Positions 45,167 to 55,100 of a stretch of DNA of 64,000 bases are shown here, piece by piece. The stretch is from positions 1,798,001 through 1,862,000 of the forward strand of contig NC_070561.1 in NCBI RefSeq assembly GCF_026914185.1. Direction: 5' to 3'. The notes beneath the pieces were generated by a model, which saw nothing but the letters and a program-made list of their open reading frames with translations, searched no databases and was not told where the DNA came from. The DNA comes from Puccinia triticina. Taxonomy: Eukaryota; Basidiomycota; Pucciniomycetes; Pucciniales; Pucciniaceae. Both the position numbers and the translations under genes were made by a program. How positions within the stretch are numbered: the stretch's first letter is position 1; each line of letters starts with the position of its first letter.

Positions 45167-47236
45167 TTAACCAATTCCAACAAGGAGCCTTGGGAGGTTG
45201 AAGTGTGTCTGAAGTTGTCCAAAGCGGTCGGGCGGAATCTTTAGTGATGCTTGAAAAAGGAGCTTTCTAATTGAGTAAAATAAGTAAATAATTTGATTCT
45301 TTTGTTGTCCAAGTTGATATAAATTGTTAATTGATCTTTCCAGCTCTTGTTTAGGTTCTGAATGGTCTTCATTGAGTTTGCCACTTGAATTTGTTTTTGT
45401 TGAGTTAATATCTGGTGGTACCGGTGCAGGCGGCAAGATAAACATGTCTTCAGAGGGTGTACGGATTGGATTTGGACCAATTGGAATTTGTGAGTCTGTT
45501 GGGCTGAGATCTGTAGTAGTAATAATACTTGGGTTGCATATACTGATAGTCTTGCCTTCAGTTTCACCAGGGTCTGTATCTGTGGGCCCTGGGGCTTGAA
45601 GGTTAAATTTGTTGAAAATTTCTTCTTGTTGATCCAAGTGAGGTTTAAAGAGGTGCTTGTTGAAAATCTTGCTTCCTGGTTTGTTGATATCTTCAATCAA
45701 AACTATAGCCGGGAAGTGAGAAAATTGAGGATCCTGAACTGTTGTTTCTGTAAGGATAGAATCTTCAATTTGTGAGTCATGGGTGTTAAGTTGATGTGTC
45801 TGAGGATCCACAGTTTGGTTTTGTTGAATAGATTGATCCAAAATTCCTTCCTGATCCATGCTGATTGCCATATCCACATCATTGGAGCCAAATTCTGGTA
45901 TGTCAATAACAAAGTGTTTAAGCTCCATTGGCGTATCCATTAAGTTTGAAACTGTTTTCTGGTTTACCACCATATCCTGTAGGTGAATTGTTGAGGCCGC
46001 TTGTTCAAAAACCAAATCCTGAGAGTAATTTTCCGCTTCCTTAATAGGTTCTGAATTATCTGTTATTGGTTCCAAAACATCCATAACAGGTTGTGTGATT
46101 TCCATGGCCGGTTCATGTTCACTTGGTTCTTCTGTGAATTTGAGTTGCTGGTTGTAATCCGGAGGTAAGTCTAGTGCCTTTGCTTGTTTTTGGAGTTCCA
46201 AAAGTTCTTGCTGCAGAGTTTCAATTTTTCTCAAGAAGTATTCCTCTATCTGTATAACTTCCATTTCCGCAGCAGCAACCAGGTGATTCCATTCAGTAAC
46301 TTCATATTTCCCACTTTTCCCTTTTTGAAGCTGGCCGTTATTGAATAAGGTTTGTTTGATGTTTTCCTGACTTTCTCTTGAAAAGGAACTTAAGAATAAA
46401 ACACTGGCTTCTTCTTTCTCCCAAACCTGGTAGGATTCCATCATGTAATCAAGTATTGTGTTGAATTTTCCAAGATATCTTCTGTAAGTCTGGTAGTTCA
46501 AGATTCCTTGTTGGGCCTGTTGTTCTGCTACCTTTAATAGATCCTTCTTGGTGTACAAAACTGAAGCATCAAATTCTCCCCAGGTGTCAATCATTTCTGT
46601 ACGCAGGGTATCCCAGTCACATTCTTCGTAACCGTCCATATCCTCGATTTGGCACTTCAGTTCCTCAGTCCGTATGAATCGTCCAATCTGAAGAGCTCTT
46701 TGGAATTTTGTTGAACCAAACCAATCTGCTGCCCTTTCGTATCTCCGTAGGAATTCAAAGAATCAATTTCCATCGTAGAATAATTCATTGTCATCAATCA
46801 TTCCTGGTGGATAATCAGATTCTTGGTATGATAGATTTGGTTGTTGATAAGGTATTGGTTGATGTTGGTAATATGTTGTTTGTTGATATTGATGATGTTC
46901 TGAATGTTGTCTTTGTTGAATTTGGTGTTGATGTGTAGGTTCTTGAATGGCTTCATTCTTGTTGATTCCATAAGCAGATGATTGTTGATGTGACACAGTG
47001 CCTCTGAGTGGAATATTCTGGTTTTGTTGAGTTTCATCTGAGTCACGTAAGTGTTCTTCAGCAGGATCTCTGAATTGATTCTCTTGTCCTTTCCCTTTGT
47101 CTTTCCTTGGCCAAGTTGACATTGTATTTTCCATATTCCTAATCATAGCTGGAGTTCCCGTAAAAGGCCTTTTCCTTGAAGTGGTTTCTGGAAGAATTGT
47201 ATCTTCAAAATCTGGTACGCCAAACAATAAATTCAT
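45167..47236 (-). CDS. Gag-like capsid protein of LTR retrotransposon, one in-frame TGA
   Basis: A 690-codon frame on the minus strand is interrupted only by a TGA at 46763-46765. The N-terminal part (MNLLFGVPDFEDTILPE) is followed by a Gln/His/Tyr-rich region (HQHQIQQRQHSEHHQYQQ). After the stop the frame goes on directly (FFEFLRRYERAADWFGSTKF) into the Gag capsid region with CDWDTLRTEMIDTWGEFDAS, TYRRYLGKFNTILDYMM and FLSSFSRESQENIKQTLF, as in rust Ty3/gypsy Gag proteins. A coiled stretch (ETLQQELLELQKQAKALDL) and a long Pro/Thr/Asp-rich tail end at 45167. No CCHC zinc knuckle and no protease motif were seen. The stop may be a point mutation or a readthrough site. The remaining frame is free of damage, which fits a recent insertion. 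Confidence 0.75.
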
Positions 47237-47323
47237 GATGATTCTTGTTGATTCCGTAGTTTCATTATACGTTCAATCCTTGGTAACTGTTACTGTGCTC
47301 TGAAAAAGAAACAATAATATCTG

Positions 47324-47538
47324 TGTTGAGTTGTCTGTTAGTCTGCTACCATGATGTATCACCACAGTATGGAGGGCTGTCGGATCGACCCATGAGCACT
47401 ACCAACCAACCACCCAGCTGGCAGCCACAAGCGTCTGTAGCCTAGTTGGTAAAGGCAGCACTCTAGTATGTGTCTCAGCATAGCTGAGGTCGTGAGTTCG
47501 ACTCTCACCAGACACATCTTCATTTTACAGTCTCTACA
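47324..47538 (+). repeat. 215-bp tRNA-containing repeat, copy 1
   Basis: It is shared with 52139-52353 in opposite orientation with four differences. It contains an 85-base tRNA-like domain (47431-47515) with paired acceptor ends GCGTCTG/CAGACAC, a perfect D stem GCCT/AGGC, a long variable arm CTCAGCATAGCTGAG and a perfect T stem GTGAG/CTCAC around TTCGACT. The anticodon stem is weak. The class-II shape (Leu/Ser type) with an intact B-box suggests a tRNA-derived retroposon part. It sits between the 5' LTR and gag. Confidence 0.65.
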
Positions 47539-48203
47539 ATCTGGTCTCTGGTCTCTTTACCAGGGCAAATTGGGGGGGGGGGGGTTTAATATTGATATAA
47601 ATAACTTTACCGTGCTGGGAGGGTTCTTCAAACAGTATCCTAATTATCTGAATCCTTAGGTACTACACACCGTCTTTCAGTATATAATTGGCTGTTTCCT
47701 TCGAGTGGGCTCCAGAGTTTTCTTCTAACAGTATCTAATTATCCGGATCCTTGGGTACTACACACTGTCTTCCAGTATATGATTAGCTGCTTCCTTCAAA
47801 ACACTCCTTTCAGGTTTGGTAGTTAAGTGTTCCTTTCAGAGGTTTGTAATTGGTTCCTTAGATGGTTCCTAATAGCCAACTAGTTGTCCAACAGAATAAC
47901 TGAATATGCCGTTGATTGTTCTAGATTTGTTGATAAATTTGATTCTTTTTGCCGCTAGAAGCTCAGATCCTTTGACAAGTCCTTCTGGTTTGAGTTGAAA
48001 TTGGTTCCTGGGATGGTTCAAAAAGTTGACTAGTTGTCCAACGGAATAAATGAATATGCCACTGTCCGTACTAGAGTTATTGATGGCTTGATCCTTTTGT
48101 CACCGGCAAGATTTAGATTCCTTGGCAATTACTTTGAGTTGAATTGAAGTTTGTTACGCGTGGTTGATCAAACAGGATTATCGTATCACGTTGGGGACTC
48201 CCT
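47539..48203. other. Leader of the retrotransposon
   Basis: An untranslated region between gag and the 5' LTR with a G-run at 47572-47584 and two diverged internal repeats around 47700-48100 (GGTTCCT.GGATGGTTC, TAGTTGTCCAAC.GAATAA). Confidence 0.4.
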
Positions 48204-49141
48204 TGTAAGACTCAAAAGTGGTAATGAAACCCTTTTGCTGAATGGTGAAGGGTATGATGGAGTTGCAAGCTCTGCCCTTCTGTTATCAGTCAACAAGACC
48301 CACCAAGCTCAGCTTGGCAAGTTTTATTAAGTGATAGGTCTGGTCTGTTCCAGATGAAATCTGTTTGACCGGCAACGTGTAAGTGTTTTAATTACTTTGT
48401 TATAAGGGTTGAATTGTTGTTATAAGGGTTGATTTATTGTTATAAGGGTTTTAGGATTTGAGTGTGGATGAGTGTTGGGTGACTTGTGAGTTCTGGGTGA
48501 GAAACTGGGGAGCAGGCCACTGGGGGTGGAGAGAGCTCCTTTTATAGACAAAAGTGGAGCCCCAAAGGGGCTTTTGGGTTAGGGTTTCAGCTAATCTAGA
48601 CAACAGGGTGAGGGATTTTAGCTTGTGGGAGTGGATACAAATGATGTCATAACCCCTCAGGGGTGCATGGATGGTGTCAGAATATACAAAAGAACCTTCT
48701 AACGCATGCATGAGGTGACAGTAGACTGCATGAGCTGTCATACAGGGGGAATTAGTGTATACACAAAGTCTGAGGCTGCAGAAACAGTGTAAATGATGTC
48801 ATACTATGTATATAAAGGAGTGTATGTAGTTAATATGTAATGAGTGTAGCCTGACAGGGAGATGTATGTTTGTATCCTGTGATGTGTATAAGTGTACTAC
48901 TGTGAAACTTGGGTTGAGGCCGGTGACAGCTGGGTTACTGGGGCTGGCCGTGTGATAGGTGTCCATGAGGGGTAACTTCCACACTAGAGGGGGTCCAGGG
49001 GTACTTCCAGTGGTGACTAGGGGTGAAATTAGCCTTAGAATCCATTTCTGGGGTCCATTTGATGGTATATTGAGGCCTAGTATGAGTAATTATGTGGCAT
49101 AGAAAAAAACTTTTTATTTTTCCACTTTTCCGTCTACCACA
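48204..49141 (-). repeat. 5' LTR of the gag-only element
   Basis: 938 bp, with the same ends and motifs as 41986-42923. Confidence 0.9.
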
Positions 49142-49145
49142 CCGG

Positions 49146-49601
49146 TACTTCTACATGCTTGCCTGGATCATCCTCCAGTTAAGATACAGCACACTAAGTG
49201 CCTACTTGTTGCCAGATTGGCTCCATCACCATTTTTGAATTATTCTTGCATCTCCTTGCCTCCTTTGAAGGCCTCCATGTACATGATCTGTTTCATCATC
49301 TTAATCTCTTGTCATTGGAACAGCCCTTGCGCCGCCTTTCAAGCCTCATCTTTTTCTCCAATGGCCTCCTGGTTTCAAATTCCTTTCCCCAGCTCAGCTC
49401 AATCTGGCGGAGAATTGATATCATCTATGTGGACGCAATTCCTGACATGCTACATTGGATCCCTTTCATTCCTGAAACAACTTAGCTGGATCTCCTGAAT
49501 CCATCCACTCAAACAACCCTATATCACATCTTGAACTCAAAACTATCAGCATTGTTGACTTTCATATTATTATTGAAGACATTTATCTACCTCTTCATAT
49601 C
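49146..49601. other. Right flank of the retrotransposon insertion
   Basis: The plus strand is open for 95 codons from 49198 with a Leu-rich, weakly LRR-like composition (LLASFEGLHVHDLFHHLNLL). Joined with the left flank before 41985, it may be the remnant of a gene cut by the insertion. No family was recognised. Confidence 0.3.
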
Positions 49602-49604
49602 TTA

Positions 49605-49989
49605 GGCCCCGTTTGGAGCCAATATAAATATAGGTGACATAATCATTTGTAAATTCAATAAAAAATACAAAACTCAACATAAAGCCTCCATTTTTTTTTG
49701 TAGGAAACCTACAGTACTGGTCTCATCAACTATGAAGTCAGATTTAACTGATTCAGCCATCTTCAGCACCATAATACCATTATATTGCTTTGTTTTGGTC
49801 AAAAGCAATATAATGGTACTACAGTACTGAATATGGCTGAATCAGTTGAATCTGACTTCATAATTGAAGAGACCAGTATTGTAGGTTGCCTAGAAAAAAT
49901 ATTTGGAGGCTTTATGTTGAATTTTGTAGTTTTCATTGAATTAACCAATGATTATATCACCTATATTTATATTGGCTCCAAACAAAGCC
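49605..49989. mobile_element. Tourist-like (PIF/Harbinger) MITE, foldback
   Basis: A 385-bp near-complete palindrome. The ends GGCCCCGTTTGGAGCC and GGCTTTGTTTGGAGCC (complement) are flanked by TTA on both sides. The centre is ATTATATTGCTTTGTTTTGG and its complement. The TTA target and GGCC...GTTTGG ends are typical of Tourist MITEs. Confidence 0.8.
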
Positions 49990-50041
49990 TTAAATTTATA
50001 TCTATATGTATCTTTTCTAAAAAACAGTTTGCTAGGGGGGG

Positions 50042-50211
50042 TGTTAGTATTCATGTATTCTAGCTCTCAGTTTTTTCCATCAGTCTAAATTAGAATAGCT
50101 TTATATTGTTTTTAACTGTTTTGTAGCATATTGCTTTCACTATGGCCTGAGTTTGTGGATCCAGAAATACAAACTCATTGAGTCTTTCCCTCTTTCAATC
50201 TTCCATTAACA
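50042..50211. mobile_element. Copia-like LTR with preceding polypurine run
   Basis: TGTTAGTATTCATG...CCATTAACA (170 bp) directly follows GCTAGGGGGG, a polypurine-tract-like run, so this looks like the 3' LTR of a plus-strand element whose interior is lost. It matches the solo LTR at 38270-38428. Confidence 0.6.
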
Positions 50212-51300
50212 GTCTCATTAGCCGCTGTGGAACTCCTAAAAGATCAGGAAAGAGCTGTGAGGGGAAATAGTCAACTGCACTACTAATAATGTAGAAGAGG
50301 CTACAGGTGCTGGTGAGGCTTCCCTCTTGACTAATGCTGATGGAGAGAGGGTTAAACTAAGAAAAAGAAAAAGGGTGTGGCTGATGATTTTCTTTGACTT
50401 AGATGACTTTAACACTTATGAGTTTGAGTTGTATCAATCCTACTGAGTGAGAGATGAGAAGTGAGATGGGGGGAAAAGCAGGGGGTGAAAGAGTTAGCTA
50501 AGTGTGATGTGAAAAGGTGCTACAGAGTGTATGGGGGGAAAGGTGCATACAGAGTGCAGTGGGTGAAAGTGCATCTCCGTGGGGATACAACATCTAGAGG
50601 GGTGTTTACATATGTGAGAAGTACTACAAGAGGGTAATACATGATGAGCACATAGTAACAGTATCTGAAGATGTGCAGTAATGATGAAGGTACAATGACC
50701 AAGGAGTGTATATGAAACGTGAAATAATGATGAACAGAAGTAACAGATATGAGGTCCAAGAACTGTACATAATGAAGATGAGAATTTGGTAATAGCTACA
50801 GGAACTATGAAGGAATGTACTGCTGATATCATATGAAGGGAAGAATTTGTAATGAAACTATGTATAATCTGGAGTCCTATGTAGCTATGATACTAATGAA
50901 TGATGGATTTAATAATGCTAAGGATATGTATGAAGAAAATACCTGCCAAAACTGTGAATGCCAACAACTGCTGATCCATTTGAAAATCCTAGGTGAAATG
51001 AGTGGGTGACTAGGGGTAAAATGGGGTGTAGAATCTGAATATGAAGTGATAAAGGGATATTTTGGAAGGGTTTATGAGATATGGAAGTAATGGTATGAAC
51101 AGGAACAGGGTTACCACACCACCCAACGTACAATACCTCTCCCTCAAATGGTTCAAAGCATGTGGCAGCATGCCTGAAAAAGCAGCAAGACACCAAGAAA
51201 AATTAAAAACTAGGCTCAATGGGAGTGTCTGGAACCAGCAATGTTGATCCACAAGAGGTAAGACCTGTGATTGTTTCCTCTCTCTTTTACATCCCTAGCC
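50212..51300. other. Non-coding, no recognisable feature
   Basis: AT-rich sequence. Minus-strand frames at 50494-50832 are purine-tract artefacts. Confidence 0.35.
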
Positions 51301-51968
51301 AAGACTGACCTGGACCATTCAATAGGTTCCTCAGCTTTGTTCTATTTGGTGTGCCAAAGCTGCCCAACCGTTTTGGTTCTTGGCAAACCTGCACACCTTG
51401 AGATAATGCACCCAATGGTGGTCAAAAACCTACCCACTTCAAAGATGGTCTCCAGTGAGATAGGTAGGTTGTACACTGCAGTGCTGGAAACCCTCAAGCA
51501 ATCACTCCAAGTGAGTTTTCTTTTTGTTATCAAACTGTTTTTTTTGAACAGTTTTCTCAATCACCTTAACAATCCCTATTGCTTGAACTTTAGAAAAACA
51601 AGGGTGCTCTATACCAGGTCTTGACGCTTGGCAGTTGCCAAATGGGATTTTTGTTTTAGGAACAGTTGTCTATTGCTTGGTTGAAGAAAACAGTGGTGGT
51701 TTTGAATTAGAGGTGATGCCTCTTGATTTCATTGTTTTAAAAGAACAACACCCCGGGGTTTATTTAGCTGAAACAGTCCGGTGTGTGGTGGAAAGGTTTG
51801 GTGTTCAGGACAGGGTGATTTTCCCATGTTTTCTCCTCCAATCTTTTGCCCGCAACTTGAACTGATATTCTTTTCTTACACATTGTAACTGAAAATGATT
51901 CAAACAACAAAACAATGATCAAGGAGATTCAGAAATTCAAAGGCGCGGCTGTGAGCCCCCCTGCTAGG

Positions 51969-52478
51969 GTGTCACACAAATGTCACAAGGCACAGAGCGG
52001 GACCCATATGGTCCTGGCTCCTCCACCTCCTACCTAGCCTGGCAGAGATTATTCTCTCCACGCTAGGTAAGTCTCCTTCCTTTCTTCTTCTCCTTCTTCT
52101 CTCTCTTCATCCACAGGTTGTAGATACTAAGAGAGATCTGTAGAGACTGTAAAATGAAGATGTGTCTGGTGAGAGTCGAACTCACAACCTCAGCTATGCT
52201 GAGACACATACTAGAGTGCTGCCTTTACCAACTAGGCTACAGACACTTGTGGCTGCCAGCTGGGTGGTTGGTTGGTAGTGCTCATGGGTCAATCCGACAG
52301 CCCTCCATACTGTGATGATACATCATGGTAGCAGACTAACAGACAACTCAACAAGATCATTCTCTCCACGCTAGTTTGCCTCTCTTAGAAATACAAGATA
52401 CTTGGGCCCTGAACTCTAGAGACAAGCCTCTGTGCCCCATTCGAGCCCTTTAGTGAAGAGTCCAGTTGGACTCTTACA
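51969..52478 (+). mobile_element. Diverged LTR inserted in the hAT relic
   Basis: It starts TGTCACA and ends near CTTACA. Blocks such as CCTAG-C-GCAGAGA, TTCTCTCC-GCTAGGTAAG and GTGAAGAGTC...GACTCTTACA match the complement of the LTR at 32102-32823 in order. The intron-like unit inside it (52067-52374) carries the tRNA-containing repeat. Borders are approximate. Confidence 0.5.
52139..52353 (-). repeat. 215-bp tRNA-containing repeat, copy 2
   Basis: The complement of 47324-47538 with four differences. Three of the four are CG in copy 1 and TG here. The tRNA-like part is 52162-52246. It lies between two 21-bp direct repeats, AGATTATTCTCTCCACGCTA plus G (52046-52066) and its one-base variant (52354-52374). 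Confidence 0.65.
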
Positions 52479-53483
52479 GCAGCACATTGGATTTGTTGTC
52501 TTGCCCATATCCTGAACCTCATCACTCAGGTTATCTTGCAACCGTTTGGAAGCCACAAGAAAGATTGAACTAACAACTTGTCTAACATGGAAGGACCCGA
52601 ATCTGATGGCAAGGAATTGGACTTGGATCAGCAGATTGGAAGGTAGGTCTTTTGGTCTCATCCCTTGATAGGACTAAAATGGGCCAATGACTGACATTCT
52701 CCCATATTTTCCATCAATAGTCTGGGGAGTCCAATTGTGAAGACAAAGAGGGAATGCTGGCTAAAGACCTGATTGATAGTGATGAGATTGAATTGGAGGC
52801 CAAGGATGTTAACGAGTTGAGCAATGAGGATGAATCGGACCAATACACTTCTGATTCATCCAAACAGGCACTGGCCAAGGTGAGCTGCTGATCCTCCCTT
52901 CTTTTTACTAACCTACCACTGAAATACAACTGTCACTTACTGAAAAACCACAGTTCCAACCCATTGCTCAAAAGTTAACCAAATCACCAAACTCAAAGGC
53001 CCTTTTCAGGGAATACTGTGAAGAGCACAATTGGGCAAAGCCGCATAACATTGAGCGAGATGTGAGGACTTGCTGGAACTCCACTTCAGGGCAATTGAAA
53101 AGTGTCATCCAATGTTTGGCAGCCATGTGAGTTTTTTTTGTCACACTCAACATGGAAAATTCCATTCAATTCCTAACATCATGTATGCTCAAGTCTGGAT
53201 TGGCAGAAAGACAAGCAACACGTAACGGCACATAAATTCCATATATGCAAGCACAATCTGGACTTAGCTGGCAACCTTGCTGATTTCCTTCAGCCTTTCT
53301 ATGAAATCACACTCCAAGTTTTGACTCAGGGAGCTGCTTGGTACAGAAGCTCACAGGGGACACAAATTGCGCCAGCGCCAAATCGCGCCAATTGACCCAT
53401 CACCCCCCCAAAAAAAACTCAACTCCCATCTACCAAGTTCCCACCACCTCCATGCAACACCATTTTATGCTCCTCAATACAAT

Positions 53484-54657
53484 TAGAGATCGCCAGTGGG
53501 TACCTGTTTGGCGGTACCCGGCACCCGTTGGCGGGTACCCGCCACTGCCCTTTGAGTACCCGTCCGCAGGTGCCGGGTACGGGTCCGGGTATACGATTTG
53601 GGCTGGAAAATCGCTGGGTACCCGGGTACCAAACAGGTACCCGTCGTTGTCAGCCGCAGTTGTGCACTCCAAGTGAGCTTGATGGCCGGCCTGGGCCATC
53701 AACATCATCCCACTCGATGGCCAGCCATCGAGTGGGATGATGAGTACACACCCCGCTTGATGACCGGACATCAAGCAGAGTACACACCCTTCTTGATGAC
53801 CAGAAATCAAGCGGAGTACACACCCCGCTTGATGACCGGACAACAAGCGGGATACACGTCCCACTCGATGGCCGGTGCCCTCGATGACCAGCCATTGAGT
53901 GGGATGTGCACTTGATGAGATGAACGGTCATTGAGAGGGGTACACACCCTCGATGAACGGTCATCAAGAGGGGTACACACCCTCGATGAACGGTCATCAA
54001 GAGGGGTACACACCCTTGATGAACGGTCATCGAGAGGGGTACACACCCTCGATGAACGGTCATCAAGAGGGGTACACACCCTCAATGAACGGTCATCAAG
54101 AGGGGTACACACCCTCGATGAACGGTCATCAAGAGGGGTACACACCCTCGATGAACGGTCATTGAGAGGGGTGCACACCCTTGATGAATGGTCATCGAGA
54201 GGGGTACACACCCTCAATGAACGGTCATCAAGAGGGGTACACACCCTTGATGAACGGTCATTGAGAGGGGTACACACTCTCGATGAACGGTCATTGAGAG
54301 GGGTGCACACCCTCAATGAACGGTCATCGAGAGGGGTACACACCCTCAATGACCAGCCATTGTTGAGCAGATTACATACCCCCACATCCCATGCAATGAT
54401 CGGGCATTGAACGGGGTGATCACAATGGCCGGCCACTGAGCGGGGTGTGTACTCTGCTTGATGATCAGCCATCAAGAGGGGTGCGTACATACCCCATTAA
54501 ATAGGCCACTTGCAAAATGCAGTGGCGGTACCCGCCTCAAGTACCGCCGGTACCCGTTGGCGGGTGCCGTGTCCAGGTCCGGGTGTCCAAAACTGGAGAA
54601 ATTTGCAGCAAGTACCCGCACCCGTTGCGGGTACCTGGACCTGTTTGGCCATCTCTA
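53484..54657. mobile_element. Non-autonomous hAT-type element with internal minisatellite
   Basis: A 1174-bp element that starts TAGAGATCGCC and ends GGCCATCTCTA, flanked on both sides by the exact 8-mer AATACAAT. The outer parts are GGTACCCG-rich, as in 17806-18060 and 36353-36661. The middle (about 53690-54490) is a degenerate-to-regular tandem array. Confidence 0.85.
53922..54352. repeat. 33-bp minisatellite, about 13 units
   Basis: Unit of the form GATGAACGGTCATCAAGAGG followed by GGTACACACCCTC, 33 bases. Each unit contains the imperfect palindrome GATGAACGGTCATC. Because 33 is divisible by three and the unit lacks stops, open frames run on both strands: 11-residue repeats DERSSRGVHTL on plus and DDRSSRVCTPL on minus. 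Confidence 0.9.
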
Positions 54658-54665
54658 AATACAAT

Positions 54666-55100
54666 CACACCACCATCCCACCAAATCCACACCTCAACCA
54701 AAGTAAATGATGGTCACCGAACAAATTCAATCTCAGAATTCCACAAAGATAACCCTATATCCCAGCTTACTTAGTATGAATTCACTTCTTAAAATGCTAT
54801 TATAACACCCATGAGTAACTTCTATATGTACATACTTCCAAAAAGGTCCCCTTGACCTCTTGTCCAAGGTTTCTTTTTTTTCAAATGATCACACATGTAC
54901 ATAGTTGACTCCAGTGTCTCCCAATATGTAGATGCTGCAATTAAACTCCCTCCCCATGTCAAGACTGCATGTGTATCTCTTTTCCAAAATGTGGTTCCTG
55001 TTTGCAAAAAGAGAGACCCTTTCGCTTTCACCAGACTTTTTGAGCGACTTTTTCTTACATACTGAAGTCGTACCACCTAGATCCTGATTTTCTTAGCAAG
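54666..55100. other. Non-coding spacer
   Basis: No recognisable feature was seen. Confidence 0.35.

Larger units (their letters stand above)
41986..49141 (-). mobile_element. Gag-only LTR retrotransposon (non-autonomous), young
   Basis: Two 938-bp LTRs (41986-42923 and 48204-49141) flank a 5.3-kb interior. I found four differences between the LTRs, about 99.6% identity. Ends are TG...CA and the target CCGG is duplicated (41982-41985, 49142-49145; a 5-bp CCGGT reading is also possible). A polypurine tract at 42924-42937 fixes the orientation as minus. The only retroviral-type coding region is gag (45167-47236). No protease, reverse transcriptase, RNase H or integrase motif was found in the interior, so it must rely on enzymes of another element. 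It resembles the TR-GAG class described in plants. A primer binding site complementary to a common tRNA was not recognised next to the 5' LTR. Confidence 0.85.
51310..53345 (+). pseudogene. hAT transposase relic
   Basis: Plus-strand fragments in the order of a fungal hAT transposase. 51420-51510 reads MVVKNLPTSKMVSSEIGRLY. 51635-51830 reads LVEENSGGFELEVMPLDF and VYLAETVRCVVERFGVQDR, the region around a conserved hAT block. 52487-52560 reads CLAHILNLITQVILQPF. 52950-53130 reads KSPNSKALFREYCEEH and DVRTCWNSTSGQLKS, and the last piece reads LADFLQPFYEITLQVLTQG. Introns and frameshifts separate them, an LTR (51969-52478) interrupts the gene, and the dimerisation end is lost where the sequence runs out at 53345. 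This copy cannot make a full transposase. Confidence 0.75.

Noticed and set aside
47431..47515. Functional tRNA gene
   Set aside because: The anticodon stem does not pair properly and the sequence is part of a dispersed 215-bp repeat.
53922..54352. CRISPR-like regular array
   Set aside because: The units are contiguous, with no unique spacers, and the genome is eukaryotic.
53931..54490. Long open frames on both strands, 159 and 227 codons, as possible repeat proteins
   Set aside because: They arise from a 33-bp minisatellite without stops inside a non-autonomous transposon. There is no start context, signal or flanking coding sequence.
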